Shown here: positions 7,953-17,519 of the stretch, in pieces
How the letters are laid out: every line of letters begins with the position of its first letter
Position numbering within the stretch: the stretch's first letter is position 1
DNA from: Rhodothermales bacterium
GTDB lineage: Bacteria > Bacteroidota > Rhodothermia > Rhodothermales > Bin80
Length of the DNA: 50,378 nt
NCBI GenBank assembly: GCA_022821385.1
Contig: JAJEDR010000072.1
Coordinates: 1 to 50,378, forward strand
Direction: 5' to 3'
Translations under genes and position numbers: made by a program
Notes under the pieces: model-generated
What the model was told of the DNA's origin: nothing
The model's input: the letters and a program-made list of their open reading frames with translations, nothing else
Database searches by the model: none

Positions 7953-9446
7953 CTATAGCGCAGCGGTGCGCATAGTTCGTTCAAGGGCAGCAGCGGCATT
8001 GATGACGCGGCCTACCGCCGGGGTATCAGGAACCTCTGTACCTGTTTCATGCAAAATCAAGTACGCCTCATCCACCGTAAGCTCTGGGTTCACGGATCTC
8101 ATAACCCCCAGTAATCCCGTCACAACAGGCGTGGCCATAGACGTGCCGCTCATGGGTTTGTATGTTCCTTCAGGGAAGGAAGACAGTAAATCAACCCCCG
8201 GCGCTGCAATCGGACGGGAAAGGCTGCCAACCGTATTGGAAAAACCGGCCTTAGCAAGATCCCTGTCAACCGCCGCGACAGCAATCACACCAGCAATATT
8301 GGATGGGAAATGATCAATCGCATCCTCGTCGGCATTGCCTGCAGAAGCGGCCACGATAACCCCACGGTTGATTGCGTATTCCACAGCGTTCGTCAATACA
8401 CGAGGCGGTACATCAGACTTACTACCTAACGACATGGAAATCACATCCGCCTGGGCTCTTGTAGCATCAATAACTGCCTGCGCTATCTGCTCCAGTGAGC
8501 CTCGACCTGCATCTCCGAGGGCCTGGAATCCCAACAACTCGACAAACCGTCCCTCCCAGTTTAATGATGCAATACCGAGGCCATTGTTGGTTGTCGCACC
8601 GGCAATTCCGGCGCAGTGCGTTCCATGTCCATGTTCATCCCCTGTAACGCCCACAGCATAGACTGCCTGCAAGTCTTCATGATCAGACTCAACCCCGGTA
8701 TCCAATATGGCAACGCGAGCCTTGCGTACAGGGCTCGTATCCTCAAGCACTGCATGCGCTTCATGCGCCTGAATAGCATCCAGTGCCCACTGCTGGGCTA
8801 CGTGTGGATCATTTTCCAGAACTGTACTCCCCGACTGGTACTCAATCCCGTCAGAAGGAGGAAGAGACAAACTGATCTCCACATTGAGTTCTACATGATC
8901 AACATTCTCTGTGTCCGCTCTGAGAGCGGAAATCATGGCTTCCGTACGGCGTGAAGACACACTAACCAGATAAACCTGAGCCAGATCTACATCCTCGGCA
9001 AGCGTAAGCTCAGGAAACGCACGCTCCCAGGATTCTGCAAAACGGTTCAAGATATCCTCTACTTCAAGGATTGAATCATCGGGTCCTAACTCAACCAGTA
9101 CAGATTGCTCCGTTCGATGCCAAACTGATTGCCAAAGATGTTTGGCTCCAAACAGCAACCCTGACAATACAAGAGAGGCTACTCCCAGGATAACAAAAGG
9201 ACGTGCGTTCTCTGCCAATTTTCTGAACCCCATATACGCTGCAGCCAGAAGCAGGCTGATACCGCCATCCCTGAGCAATTCAATGATCACCTGAATGAAT
9301 CCGCCTCCTGACCAGAGGCGCGCAATCACGGCACCAATACCAAGGGAAAAACCTGCCAGGATTACCCAGGAGCCGTTGCCCCTGTGCCCGATACCGATAG
9401 CTACGAGCAGCAATGCGGTTGCCGTGATGACAGTTATGACATCCAT
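7953..9446 (-). CDS. Membrane-anchored S8 family serine peptidase (subtilisin-like)
   Basis: A 497-residue subtilisin-family protease with an unusual multi-span membrane N-terminus. Residues 1-105 contain three to four hydrophobic segments: [45 protein letters not shown] and [18 protein letters not shown]. Residues 115-235 form an acidic linker with a propeptide-like fold. The catalytic domain covers about 243-490, with Asp249 ([15 protein letters not shown]), His274 ([12 protein letters not shown]), oxyanion Asn371 ([11 protein letters not shown]) and Ser436 ([16 protein letters not shown]). All triad residues are present, so it should be active, probably on the outer face of the inner membrane, though topology is uncertain. 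There is no sorting domain. It starts at the ATG at 9446, divergent from glpK. Its substrate cannot be inferred from the neighbours. Confidence 0.9.
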   Translation of the reverse strand: MDVITVITATALLLVAIGIGHRGNGSWVILAGFSLGIGAVIARLWSGGGFIQVIIELLRDGGISLLLAAAYMGFRKLAENARPFVILGVASLVLSGLLFGAKHLWQSVWHRTEQSVLVELGPDDSILEVEDILNRFAESWERAFPELTLAEDVDLAQVYLVSVSSRRTEAMISALRADTENVDHVELNVEISLSLPPSDGIEYQSGSTVLENDPHVAQQWALDAIQAHEAHAVLEDTSPVRKARVAILDTGVESDHEDLQAVYAVGVTGDEHGHGTHCAGIAGATTNNGLGIASLNWEGRFVELLGFQALGDAGRGSLEQIAQAVIDATRAQADVISMSLGSKSDVPPRVLTNAVEYAINRGVIVAASAGNADEDAIDHFPSNIAGVIAVAAVDRDLAKAGFSNTVGSLSRPIAAPGVDLLSSFPEGTYKPMSGTSMATPVVTGLLGVMRSVNPELTVDEAYLILHETGTEVPDTPAVGRVINAAAALERTMRTAAL

Positions 9447-9542
9447 ATCAAAATTGAGAGGTCCCCCTCGGTTGACCTACGATTAGATGTCCACCTGGTT
9501 GCATTGAGCATTATATTTGTGTCAGTTCACACTCTTCAAAGC

Positions 9543-11024
9543 ATGTCATACATTCTTGCCCTTGATCAGGGAACTACGAGTTCGCGCGCCATTATTTTCG
9601 ACGCAGAGGGTTCTATTGTAGGGATGGCACAGCAGGAATTCCCTCAGATTTATCCTCAGCCCGGATGGGTCGAGCACGATCCAATCGCTATCTGGAATTC
9701 CCAACTGTCGGTAGCTCGCGAGGTCTTGCAGACCTGCGGACTGCTCTGTCAGGATATAAATGCAATCGGAATCACCAACCAGCGCGAAACTACTATTGCA
9801 TGGGATCGTGATACCGGTCATCCCATTCACAACGCTATAGTCTGGCAGGATCGCCGCACGGCCGGCCAATGCGACCAATTACGCGCTGATGGAAAGGCAG
9901 ATTTATTTCAGTCACGCACCGGACTAGTACTGGATCCTTACTTCTCCGGCACAAAAATCAAGTGGATCCTGGACCATGTTCCGGGCGCACGGGATCTGGC
10001 GGCAGCAGACCGCCTGTGCATCGGTACGGTGGATACATGGCTGATCTGGAAGCTGACGAACGGCCGACAATACTGCACGGATGTCTCGAACGCAAGCCGT
10101 ACGCTGCTCTATAACATGCACTCTCATGGTTGGGACGACGAGCTTTGCACTCTGCTCAATGTGCCGCCGGAAATCCTGCCGGATGTCGTTCCATCAAGTG
10201 GCGTGATTGGAGAAACAGCCCTCCTGGGTACCCCGGTCCCTATCGCGGGAGTTGCCGGTGATCAACAGGCGGCCCTGTTCGGACAGGTATGCACAAAGCC
10301 TGGTATGGTAAAAAATACCTATGGTACGGGCTGCTTTCTACTGATGAACACAGGGACAAATGCTATCCCGTCCACAAACAGACTCCTCACCACAATCGCG
10401 TGGAAGCTAAACAATGAAACACAGTACGCGCTTGAGGGCAGTGTCTTTGTAGGCGGTGCAGTCGTTCAGTGGCTGCGAGACCAACTTGGACTTATTGCCT
10501 CATCGTCCGAAGTGGAGGCACTCGCATCACAAGTGCCGGATAATGGGGGAGTAACTATCGTTCCGGCCTTTACGGGGCTGGGAGCACCACACTGGGATCC
10601 CTATGCCAGGGGCACAATTGTAGGACTGACACGCGGCAGCAACGCAGCGCATATTGCCCGGGCGGCACTCGAAAGTATCGCATACCAGAGCGCTGATGTA
10701 ATCAGAGCCATGGAAGCAGACGCCGGTGTGGAGCTCAAGGAAGTACGCGTAGATGGTGGCGCAACGGCAAATAACCTGCTCATGCAGTTTCAGGCAGATA
10801 TTCTGGGGGTTCCTGTGGTCCGACCTGTCGTGCGCGAAACGACTGCACTGGGAGCTGCTTACCTCGCAGGAATCGCAGTGGAACAGTGGACCGGTTTTGA
10901 TGACCTAAGCCAGTTGTGGCAAAAAGAGCGAATCTTTGAACCACAAAAATCACGTTCAGACGCATCTGCACTGATGGATTCCTGGGCTGCTGCTGTTGAA
11001 CGCTCCAAAGGCTGGGATCGCTAA
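9543..11024 (+). CDS. glpK: Glycerol kinase
   Basis: Glycerol kinase (493 residues, usual length about 500) phosphorylates glycerol to sn-glycerol 3-phosphate in the cytoplasm. This is the committed step for glycerol use and for lipid backbone supply. FGGY-kinase features are clear: the N-terminal phosphate loop [16 protein letters not shown], the glycerol-binding stretches [10 protein letters not shown] and [41 protein letters not shown], and the C-terminal ATP-binding [17 protein letters not shown] start at the ATG at 9543, where homology begins ([10 protein letters not shown]); the open frame extends upstream to 9384 but is not protein-like there. glpF follows after 30 bp, so the two form a glycerol uptake operon. 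No glycerol-3-phosphate dehydrogenase or glpR is present in the window. Confidence 0.97.
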   Translation: MSYILALDQGTTSSRAIIFDAEGSIVGMAQQEFPQIYPQPGWVEHDPIAIWNSQLSVAREVLQTCGLLCQDINAIGITNQRETTIAWDRDTGHPIHNAIVWQDRRTAGQCDQLRADGKADLFQSRTGLVLDPYFSGTKIKWILDHVPGARDLAAADRLCIGTVDTWLIWKLTNGRQYCTDVSNASRTLLYNMHSHGWDDELCTLLNVPPEILPDVVPSSGVIGETALLGTPVPIAGVAGDQQAALFGQVCTKPGMVKNTYGTGCFLLMNTGTNAIPSTNRLLTTIAWKLNNETQYALEGSVFVGGAVVQWLRDQLGLIASSSEVEALASQVPDNGGVTIVPAFTGLGAPHWDPYARGTIVGLTRGSNAAHIARAALESIAYQSADVIRAMEADAGVELKEVRVDGGATANNLLMQFQADILGVPVVRPVVRETTALGAAYLAGIAVEQWTGFDDLSQLWQKERIFEPQKSRSDASALMDSWAAAVERSKGWDR

Positions 11025-11054
11025 CAATAACCTTCAAATTAGCCTATATAAGCC

Positions 11055-11765
11055 ATGAGTCCATTTCTGGGTGAATTTATCGGTACCGCAATACTTCTCC
11101 TTCTTGGAGACGCGGTCGTCGCAAACGTCGTGCTCAAGGATACCAAGGGGAGCGGCGCCGGTTGGGTTGCCATCAACTTTGGCTGGGGCACCGCCGTTTT
11201 CATAGCCGTTTTTATCGTGGCTGAGTACAGCGGTGCGCATATCAACCCGGCGGTTACGCTGGGACTCGCACTTGCAGGAAGCTTTGAATGGGCATCGGTC
11301 CCCATGTATCTTGCAGCACAATTTCTTGGAGGAGCGTTAGGGGCATTCCTAGTCTGGCTGCATTACCGCGATCACTTTGAATCAACCGAGGATGCAGACG
11401 CGAAATTAGCTGTGTTCTGCACTGCACCCGCCATCCGCAACAACCTATCAAACCTTCTGAGTGAAATCATTGCAACTTTTGTTCTGGTGTTCGCTGTGCT
11501 ATACATGGTGAAGCCGGATGTCGGGCTTGGCGCCCTGGATGCACTTCCCGTTGGTGCTGTGGTACTGGCGATCGGGTTGACTTTAGGAGGTACGACGGGA
11601 TACGCCATCAATCCCGCGCGAGACCTCAGTCCACGCATTATTCACGCGCTTGTCCCGATCAGAGGCAAACGCGACAGTGACTGGGGCTACGCCTGGATTC
11701 CCGTATTGGGACCAATCATAGGTGGACTGCTCGCCGGAGGTGCCTTCGCACTGATTGGAAGCTAA
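11055..11765 (+). CDS. glpF: Glycerol uptake facilitator (aquaglyceroporin)
   Basis: A 236-residue MIP-family channel in the inner membrane that lets glycerol diffuse into the cell. Six hydrophobic segments and two half-helices are visible. The two NPA boxes are at residues 64-66 (AHINPAVTLG) and 186-188 (YAINPARDLSPR). Asp190 directly after the second NPA-Arg is the signature that separates aquaglyceroporins from water-only aquaporins. It sits 30 bp behind glpK on the same strand and is very likely co-transcribed. The kinase traps the glycerol that this channel admits. The start ATG at 11055 gives the usual short N-terminus before the first helix. Confidence 0.95.
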   Translation: MSPFLGEFIGTAILLLLGDAVVANVVLKDTKGSGAGWVAINFGWGTAVFIAVFIVAEYSGAHINPAVTLGLALAGSFEWASVPMYLAAQFLGGALGAFLVWLHYRDHFESTEDADAKLAVFCTAPAIRNNLSNLLSEIIATFVLVFAVLYMVKPDVGLGALDALPVGAVVLAIGLTLGGTTGYAINPARDLSPRIIHALVPIRGKRDSDWGYAWIPVLGPIIGGLLAGGAFALIGS

Positions 11766-11952
11766 CCGGCTACTACAGGACTGGGTATGTGCAGGATTGC
11801 GAGGCAAATGCCGACCATCCACCAGATACCCGCCGACTGAACGTTTAAGGGACCACCAGTGCTCTGTGGTAATTTTGAGGAATGGCTACTCTTTTCCGAA
11901 AATTTGGTCGTTAAGGAGTACGCAGCCCGCCTCACCTGCAAACGGATACTCT

Positions 11953-13743
11953 TTATCGAACAAGCGTGACTGCACGCGTGATTTGCTGATTATCCTTGCG
12001 GAGAACGAGCCAGTAAAGTCCGCTCGCCAGCGCATACTCACTTGCCGTCATGGTCAATGTATGCTGACCAGGCTGCTTGTACTCGCCCTCTATCAGCGTA
12101 ATGCTACTACGCCCGATCACGTCAACCAATTGTAGAGTGACCGTTCCTGGCTCCTCTAGCGTGTACTCAATCTGTGCCTGCTGCCTGAATACAGTAGGAT
12201 ATATCACCATACTTAAGCCCGGCCGGGCCAACTCCGAATCCAGACCTGTTTGCACAGGAGATATTACTATGTTACTCGGACCACTCTCAATAGAATTGGA
12301 GTTCACAGACTGCACGAAATACCAATGCCTTCCGGCATCCGCGCTTGGACTATCTGTTACCGTGGTTCTTCCGGAAATAGCAATCAAATTGCGCGCATCT
12401 TGGGCAGCTGCGGTTGCATCCGGCTCTAGTTCGCTTCCTACGCGATATACAGCATAGCGTGCAGGAGCTTCGCCAGGAGGATCCCACGTCAACCGGACCG
12501 TTCCGCCATCCTGCGAAGCTACCAGGTTAAGGGGAGCTGCCGGTGCAATCTGATCCTTCCAATCCATGGATGGCGTGAGCGCAGGATACTGATACAGTCC
12601 ATCCCGCATGATCCGCGCAAAATTTCCCCCGCGACCAGGAAGTATATGCAGTGCTCGAAAGAATATACTCCCCTGAATCCCAAAGTAATCCCGGTTAAAG
12701 GCGACTTGGTTGGGGATTTCCATCGGACTGATCGGCGAAGATGCTTCGGTTCGATAAAGTGCGTGGCCCGGGTATAAATGCCGGTCATCTATTTGGTCCG
12801 ACCACCAGGGTGCCAGTTTTTCATAGGCCTGGGCTCCTCCAAAGGGCCAATACAACTGTGGAGCGAGGTAATCAATGGTTTTTTGTCTGATCCAGGCCGT
12901 GGCATCCGCGTAGATTGTGCTGTATGCATCGAGCCCGCGAATCCCTGCGGGCACGTTATTCTTCCAGATACCAAACGGACTTATCCCAAACTTGATCGTC
13001 GAATCAAGTGAGCGCAAACTGTCGGCAACCTGTGCAATCAGAAGGTTTACATTATCCCGACGCCAGTCAAACAGACTCATGAACCCCCGGCTTTCAGTCT
13101 GGAATGTCTGACTGTCCTGCGTAGTTATTTGATTGGGGGGATACGGATAGAAGTAATCGTCAAAATGGACCCCGTCAATATTGTAGCGACGCGCCACATC
13201 CATGATGATGGATACAACATAATTGCGCACTTCCTCTTTTCCTGGATCCAGCAGCGTCAGCGGTCCGGCTTGGTAGGTCCACTCTGGATGTGTTACCGTA
13301 ACATGGTTATCTGCCGGTGTAAATGATGAACCGTTGTCGGCCCGATAGGGATTAAACCATGCGTGAAGTTCCATGCCTCGACTATGAGACTCTTCAATGA
13401 CAAAGGCTAGGGGGTCATAACCGGGATCTCTTCCCTGCCTGCCCGTTAGGTAGTGGGACCATGGCTCATGGTTAGATTCGTACATGGCGTCCCCGATCGA
13501 ACGTACCTGAAAAATTACCGCATTAATCCCTGCATCCTGGAGATGGTCCAGAAGCTGCCGCAAAGCCCCCTTCTGCTGTGACTCGCCTGCTCCCTGCCGT
13601 GGCCAATCCAACCCGTAAACCGTTGCGATCCAGGCAGCCCGGAATTCATGCTTGGGAGGCGCAGCGATTTGGGCCTGTGTGCCCGGCAACATCACAACGA
13701 GCATCGCTGCCAGGAGACATAACTGAATCCAGGATCTCATCAT
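11953..13743 (-). CDS. T9SS-exported family 10-like glycosyl hydrolase (GHL10/DUF187)
   Basis: A 596-residue secreted protein. After a signal peptide (LCLLAAMLVVMLPGTQAQ) comes a TIM-barrel domain of the GHL10/DUF187 type: EFRAAWIATVYGLDWPRQG at its start, then INAVIFQVRSIGDAMYES, LHAWFNPYR, IDGVHFDDYFYPYP, and a late YLAPQLYWPFGG. This family resembles glycoside hydrolases; some members cleave peptidoglycan or other glycans, but the substrate here is unknown. A fibronectin-III-like domain follows (about 420-510: APLNLVASQDGGTVRLTWDPP). The last 80 residues are a type A T9SS sorting domain, with QIEYTLEEPGTVTLQLVD, a GLYWLVLRKDNQQ segment and a final VTLVR. It should be carried across the outer membrane by the type IX system. 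Start chosen at the ATG pair at 13743/13740, which gives a clean signal peptide. Confidence 0.87.
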   Translation of the reverse strand: MMRSWIQLCLLAAMLVVMLPGTQAQIAAPPKHEFRAAWIATVYGLDWPRQGAGESQQKGALRQLLDHLQDAGINAVIFQVRSIGDAMYESNHEPWSHYLTGRQGRDPGYDPLAFVIEESHSRGMELHAWFNPYRADNGSSFTPADNHVTVTHPEWTYQAGPLTLLDPGKEEVRNYVVSIIMDVARRYNIDGVHFDDYFYPYPPNQITTQDSQTFQTESRGFMSLFDWRRDNVNLLIAQVADSLRSLDSTIKFGISPFGIWKNNVPAGIRGLDAYSTIYADATAWIRQKTIDYLAPQLYWPFGGAQAYEKLAPWWSDQIDDRHLYPGHALYRTEASSPISPMEIPNQVAFNRDYFGIQGSIFFRALHILPGRGGNFARIMRDGLYQYPALTPSMDWKDQIAPAAPLNLVASQDGGTVRLTWDPPGEAPARYAVYRVGSELEPDATAAAQDARNLIAISGRTTVTDSPSADAGRHWYFVQSVNSNSIESGPSNIVISPVQTGLDSELARPGLSMVIYPTVFRQQAQIEYTLEEPGTVTLQLVDVIGRSSITLIEGEYKQPGQHTLTMTASEYALASGLYWLVLRKDNQQITRAVTLVR

Positions 13744-14052
13744 AAAACCCAAAAAGTGTTTAGCGAGCGCATTGAATGCAACTCTGTGAACTACCACTCA
13801 ATCAATTTTGGCTCCTATTAAGATAAGCCTGGGCTATATCTCTTGAAGGATGTAGATGAGCAGGTAGCCGAAGCAGTGCGCATTCCTATAGTTCTCCGTT
13901 GTCTTGCCGGTGTAATCATGGAAATGATCCTTGCAGCTTCACGCACATGACCGATACCATGCCAAGAAGAGAGATCACGTTCTGACCTTCATTAGCATCA
14001 TTGCAATGCTTTTAGACAAATACACCGCCAACAACCTTTGGACAAAGCAACC
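13744..14052. other. 309-bp gap upstream of the T9SS hydrolase gene
   Basis: The two flanking genes are both on the minus strand. The open frame of the hydrolase continues 18 codons past the chosen start (to 13797) but has no signal-peptide character there. I see no RNA gene, strong hairpin or recognisable promoter in the remainder. Confidence 0.5.
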
Positions 14053-15603
14053 TCAGTTGGGAATCGGGAATGTCTTGGCAAGTTTGGAATCCGCCTTCTC
14101 CCAATTTTTCTTCAGTCTGGTAGCTGCCTCCTGGCGTGCATTCTGATCCCCCTTCATTTTTGCGGCAGCAACCATTCCGATGAAGGACAGCGAGCGCCCC
14201 GGCGCTCTTGCCAAAGAAGTTTCGAATGCTTTCAAGGCCTCCGCCCCCTTGCCGGCCTTCAGGTAATACTCGCCAAGACGTTCATACGTCGGCTTAGCAG
14301 GTTTGGGAGGACCATACTCCATCGGTCTGCCCGCCTCCATATCCGCTGCTGTCTTGAGTAAATCAATTGCACCTTCCAGATTGCCTTCCAACTCCAAGAG
14401 CTCCGCTTTCAGCTGGTGCTGAAGCAATTCCCCTACCTCCGCGCCCTCCAAATGCATCAGGTCATAAACTGCTCTACTTGCCGCGTCCTCATCACCACTT
14501 GCCAAAGCCGCACTGCCTTTGATAAAGAGGAGGTCCGCGATACTGTTCGGGCTCAGTCCTTCAGTATCTAATTCAATTTTTGCATAATCCGAGTCCCACT
14601 GCTGCGTTTCTACCAGATAAGCAATCGCCATGGAGACCAAATGCCTCCGTGCCAGCGTGCTACCACCTTCCTCAGCGTCACGGATCATGTCTTTAAGCAA
14701 CTCCTCGGCTTCTGCATGGCGACCCTGTTGCAAATAAGCGTAAGCAAGCCAATGTCTGGCGTGAAAAGAACGCGCGTTCACATTCAATCCCCTTCGTCGC
14801 ATGCGTGCATCACTTGCTGCAAATGACTCCTCATTGGCCGATGCTACTTCAGGCCACATTCCTAATGCAGTAAAAATGTGCGACGGCATATGGAGGGCAT
14901 GGGCCGCTTCGGGTGCAATTTTTGCGTAGGTGTGTGCCGCACGTAGCCCGAGTGGGGCATGAATTGGGTCGTCGTATGAATGAATCAGGTAATGCGCGGC
15001 ACCCGGATGCCGCGGGTTTTTAGCAAATACTTCTTCAACGATCGCAGCCGCACGCATATACAATGCAAAATCGCGGCCGTGGTGCGCCAGACCCAAGATT
15101 GAGAGTGCATGGAACGCGGCTGCATCCAGGTCATCCGGGTATCCGGCAGAAAGAGCTGCCATCTGCTCTTCATATGCAAAATCCCGCGTTTTCTTGTCTC
15201 CCTCACTGAAATACAATGCCTCTACTGCACGCAGATAATCCTTCTCCCGCGTCGTGGGTGCCTTTGCCAGACGCCCCTGCAGGTCCGGAGCAAGCTCCCG
15301 CAGCACGTCCCGGGCCTTTTCTGTACTTTGCTGCATCCAGATCGGGTGATTATAGGCCATGGCCTCCCCCCAATAAGCCATAGCGAAATCAGGATCTAGT
15401 TTGCGCGCCTCCGAGAAAGCCTCGCGGGCATCTTCATACTCAAAGCTGTGCAACAAGAGGATTCCTCGGGAGAACATATCCTGTGCCTCTTCTGCGCCGG
15501 AATTCTCAAACGCCGTGCTTCCGAGTCCGGTTACCTGTGCCTTCGCAGGTAGAACGACAAGACACAACAGTGACAACAATGTGATTGAATGGCGATAAAG
15601 CAT
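14053..15603 (-). CDS. Exported tetratricopeptide repeat protein
   Basis: A 516-residue protein with a signal peptide (SITLLSLLCLVVLPAKAQ) and a solenoid of TPR-like repeats, so it is probably periplasmic. Clear repeats include FSRGILLLHSFEYEDAREAF followed by EARKLDPDFAMAYWGEAMAY near the N-terminus. A later one is HWLAYAYLQQGRHAEAEELL, and the last is LGEYYLKAGKGAEALKAFE just before the C-terminus. The middle contains a conserved-looking run of histidines (GAAHYLIHSYDDP, HALHMPSHIFTALGMW). I have seen this arrangement in uncharacterised TPR proteins of Bacteroidota and Proteobacteria; it could bind a metal, but that is speculation. TPR domains mediate protein contacts; no enzymatic motif is seen. 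It is 17 bp upstream... on the map it follows aroE on the same strand with 16 bp between them, so the two may share a transcript. Confidence 0.85.
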   Translation of the reverse strand: MLYRHSITLLSLLCLVVLPAKAQVTGLGSTAFENSGAEEAQDMFSRGILLLHSFEYEDAREAFSEARKLDPDFAMAYWGEAMAYNHPIWMQQSTEKARDVLRELAPDLQGRLAKAPTTREKDYLRAVEALYFSEGDKKTRDFAYEEQMAALSAGYPDDLDAAAFHALSILGLAHHGRDFALYMRAAAIVEEVFAKNPRHPGAAHYLIHSYDDPIHAPLGLRAAHTYAKIAPEAAHALHMPSHIFTALGMWPEVASANEESFAASDARMRRRGLNVNARSFHARHWLAYAYLQQGRHAEAEELLKDMIRDAEEGGSTLARRHLVSMAIAYLVETQQWDSDYAKIELDTEGLSPNSIADLLFIKGSAALASGDEDAASRAVYDLMHLEGAEVGELLQHQLKAELLELEGNLEGAIDLLKTAADMEAGRPMEYGPPKPAKPTYERLGEYYLKAGKGAEALKAFETSLARAPGRSLSFIGMVAAAKMKGDQNARQEAATRLKKNWEKADSKLAKTFPIPN

Positions 15604-15619
15604 GCTTCAAAATGGGTTT

Positions 15620-16474
15620 TCAGTCAAGTAATCCTCTCAATGTACTGTTTACCACTTCAATTGGCAAATCCTGATCCGTCCACTGCCTGTACGCAGCAGC
15701 GGCCTGTTCCACCAGCATGGTTAGTCCCCCAATCACGGTGGCTCCTCGAGATTCGGCATCCTCTAGCAATCGGGTCCGACTCGGCCGATAAACCAGATCA
15801 TAGACCACTTGACCAGAAGAGAGAGCTTCCCGCTGTTCCCAAGGCGTTTCCCTGGTGTTCGGATGCATCCCTACCGGCGTCGAATTAACTATTAGCTGAC
15901 TATTACGAACATGGACGGCCGCAGACGCAAAATCTGTCACATTCAACTCCCCGTCACCGCCAAATTTTGCCAAGTCATTTACCAAATTCTCTGCCTGCCC
16001 AACCCTTCGTGCTACGACAGTCAATGGGCACGGGCGATAATGTTTGAGTAAACCATAAGCCACAGCTCGTGCTGCGCCACCTGCACCAAGCAAAACCATC
16101 GGCTTGCCCGTAATCTCCATCCCCCGCAGTGGAGACAGAAATCCTTCAACGTCCGTGTTGTCACCGTAAAGCTGGCCTCCCTTGCATACGATCGTATTCA
16201 CTGCACCCACAGCCTTGGCTGCGCTGGTGAGGCTGTCCATATACGGCAACACCGCCTCCTTGTGGGGAATCGTCACATTCGCTCCGGCAAATCCGAGTGC
16301 AGATAATCCCTGCAATGCCTGCGGCAAACTATTCGGCAGGACATCTGCCGCAAGGTAGACAAAGTTCAATCCTTGGTGTCTCAGCGCGGTATTATGGATG
16401 ATGGGCGAAAATGAATGCCTCACTGGATGACCGAGGATGGCAATCATCCTGGTTCTCGCATCGGGAAAGATCAT
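15620..16474 (-). CDS. aroE: Shikimate dehydrogenase (NADP+)
   Basis: Shikimate dehydrogenase (284 residues, usual about 275) reduces 3-dehydroshikimate to shikimate in aromatic amino-acid and chorismate synthesis. The substrate-binding serines are in GHPVRHSFSP (S21, S23). The catalytic lysine is K72 in NVTIPHKEA, and Asp108 lies in YGDNTDVEGF. The dinucleotide-binding loop LLGAGGAARAV (about 129-138) and the arginine-containing VVARR stretch that selects NADP are present, as are NSTPVGMHP and the C-terminal VIGGLTMLVEQAA. All catalytic residues are intact. It begins at the ATG at 16474. The TPR gene follows 16 bp after its stop, which suggests co-transcription without a functional link. The TerC gene diverges from it. 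Confidence 0.96.
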   Translation of the reverse strand: MIFPDARTRMIAILGHPVRHSFSPIIHNTALRHQGLNFVYLAADVLPNSLPQALQGLSALGFAGANVTIPHKEAVLPYMDSLTSAAKAVGAVNTIVCKGGQLYGDNTDVEGFLSPLRGMEITGKPMVLLGAGGAARAVAYGLLKHYRPCPLTVVARRVGQAENLVNDLAKFGGDGELNVTDFASAAVHVRNSQLIVNSTPVGMHPNTRETPWEQREALSSGQVVYDLVYRPSRTRLLEDAESRGATVIGGLTMLVEQAAAAYRQWTDQDLPIEVVNSTLRGLLD

Positions 16475-16557
16475 TTTATTGGTTTGGGGCGAAAGATCTA
16501 TTCAATGTCTTAAATTTACGCTCCTAGTAAGTTACTTCACCAAAAGAGAGATAATCC

Positions 16558-17301
16558 GTGGACTGGATTACGAGCCCCGAAGCCCTCATAGCCCTCGCAA
16601 CACTTACACTGTTGGAGGTGGTTTTGGGCATTGATAACGTCGTTTTTATTTCCATCCTTTCGTCCAAGCTGCCCGAAAACCAGCAACCGCGTGCCCGTTT
16701 TCTGGGATTGGCGCTTGCTATGTTTGGTCGCATCGTACTGTTGTTATCACTGAACTGGATCATGCGCCTTGAGGCCACGCTGTTTGAGGTACTTGGTCAG
16801 GATATCTCTGGACGGGACCTGATCCTCATCGGCGGCGGGCTTTTCCTGCTGGCCAAGGCCACACATGAAATTCACGACAAACTTGAGGTGCCTGAATCTT
16901 CGCATAAGAAGGCGGTCGTAGCTTCTTTTTCCCATGTGATTATCCAGATCCTGCTCCTGGATATCGTCTTTTCTCTGGACTCTGTGATCACGGCAGTGGG
17001 CATGGCTGATCGGGTGGAGATCATGATTATAGCCATTGTTATCGCGATCATCGTAATGATGGTTTCGGCCGGTTCAATCTCAAGGTTTATTGAGAAAAAC
17101 CCGACCATCAAGATTCTTGCGCTGTCGTTCCTGCTATTGATCGGCATGGCGTTGATCGCCGAAGGCTTTGAACTGCATATCCCAAAGGGATATCTCTACT
17201 TCGCAATAGCCTTCTCACTCCTGGTGGAACTACTGAATCTTCGCATGCGGCGCAATAAAGTCCCCGTTCAGTTGCAAAGCTCTCGACGCCCCGCAGACTG
17301 A
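16558..17301 (+). CDS. TerC family integral membrane protein
   Basis: A 247-residue polytopic inner-membrane protein of the TerC family. Some members export Mn2+ or are linked to tellurite resistance and to metalation of exported proteins; the role of this one is not known. The family signatures are the acidic membrane motifs LEVVLGIDNVVFISIL in the first helix and IVFSLDSVITAVGMAD in the middle. About seven hydrophobic segments are seen, with a short basic tail. The start is GTG at 16558, supported by the purine-rich AGAGAG seven bases upstream and by the fact that the first TerC helix begins directly behind it. It diverges from aroE. Confidence 0.9.
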   Translation: MDWITSPEALIALATLTLLEVVLGIDNVVFISILSSKLPENQQPRARFLGLALAMFGRIVLLLSLNWIMRLEATLFEVLGQDISGRDLILIGGGLFLLAKATHEIHDKLEVPESSHKKAVVASFSHVIIQILLLDIVFSLDSVITAVGMADRVEIMIIAIVIAIIVMMVSAGSISRFIEKNPTIKILALSFLLLIGMALIAEGFELHIPKGYLYFAIAFSLLVELLNLRMRRNKVPVQLQSSRRPAD

Positions 17302-17519
17302 TCCACATGCTATCAAAATTGCTCTAGCCTTGACGCCAGGAAGTTGCGCTCCCTTGAATTAGACAACGAAGATCGGTACCGCAAGGCCGGATATAGGACA
17401 ATCTTGCCAGAGTTTCTGAATCTTACCATCGGATCACACGAGTCGCGCTGGATTTCCTCTTTGTCAGACCGATTGTGCTACACACTAACCCGGCTGACGC
17501 CGTCGCCTCTCACACTAGA

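Noticed and set aside
9384-9542. Upstream extension of glpK in an open frame
   Set aside because: It runs into the 5' end of the divergent protease gene and is not protein-like; glycerol kinase homology begins exactly at the ATG at 9543.
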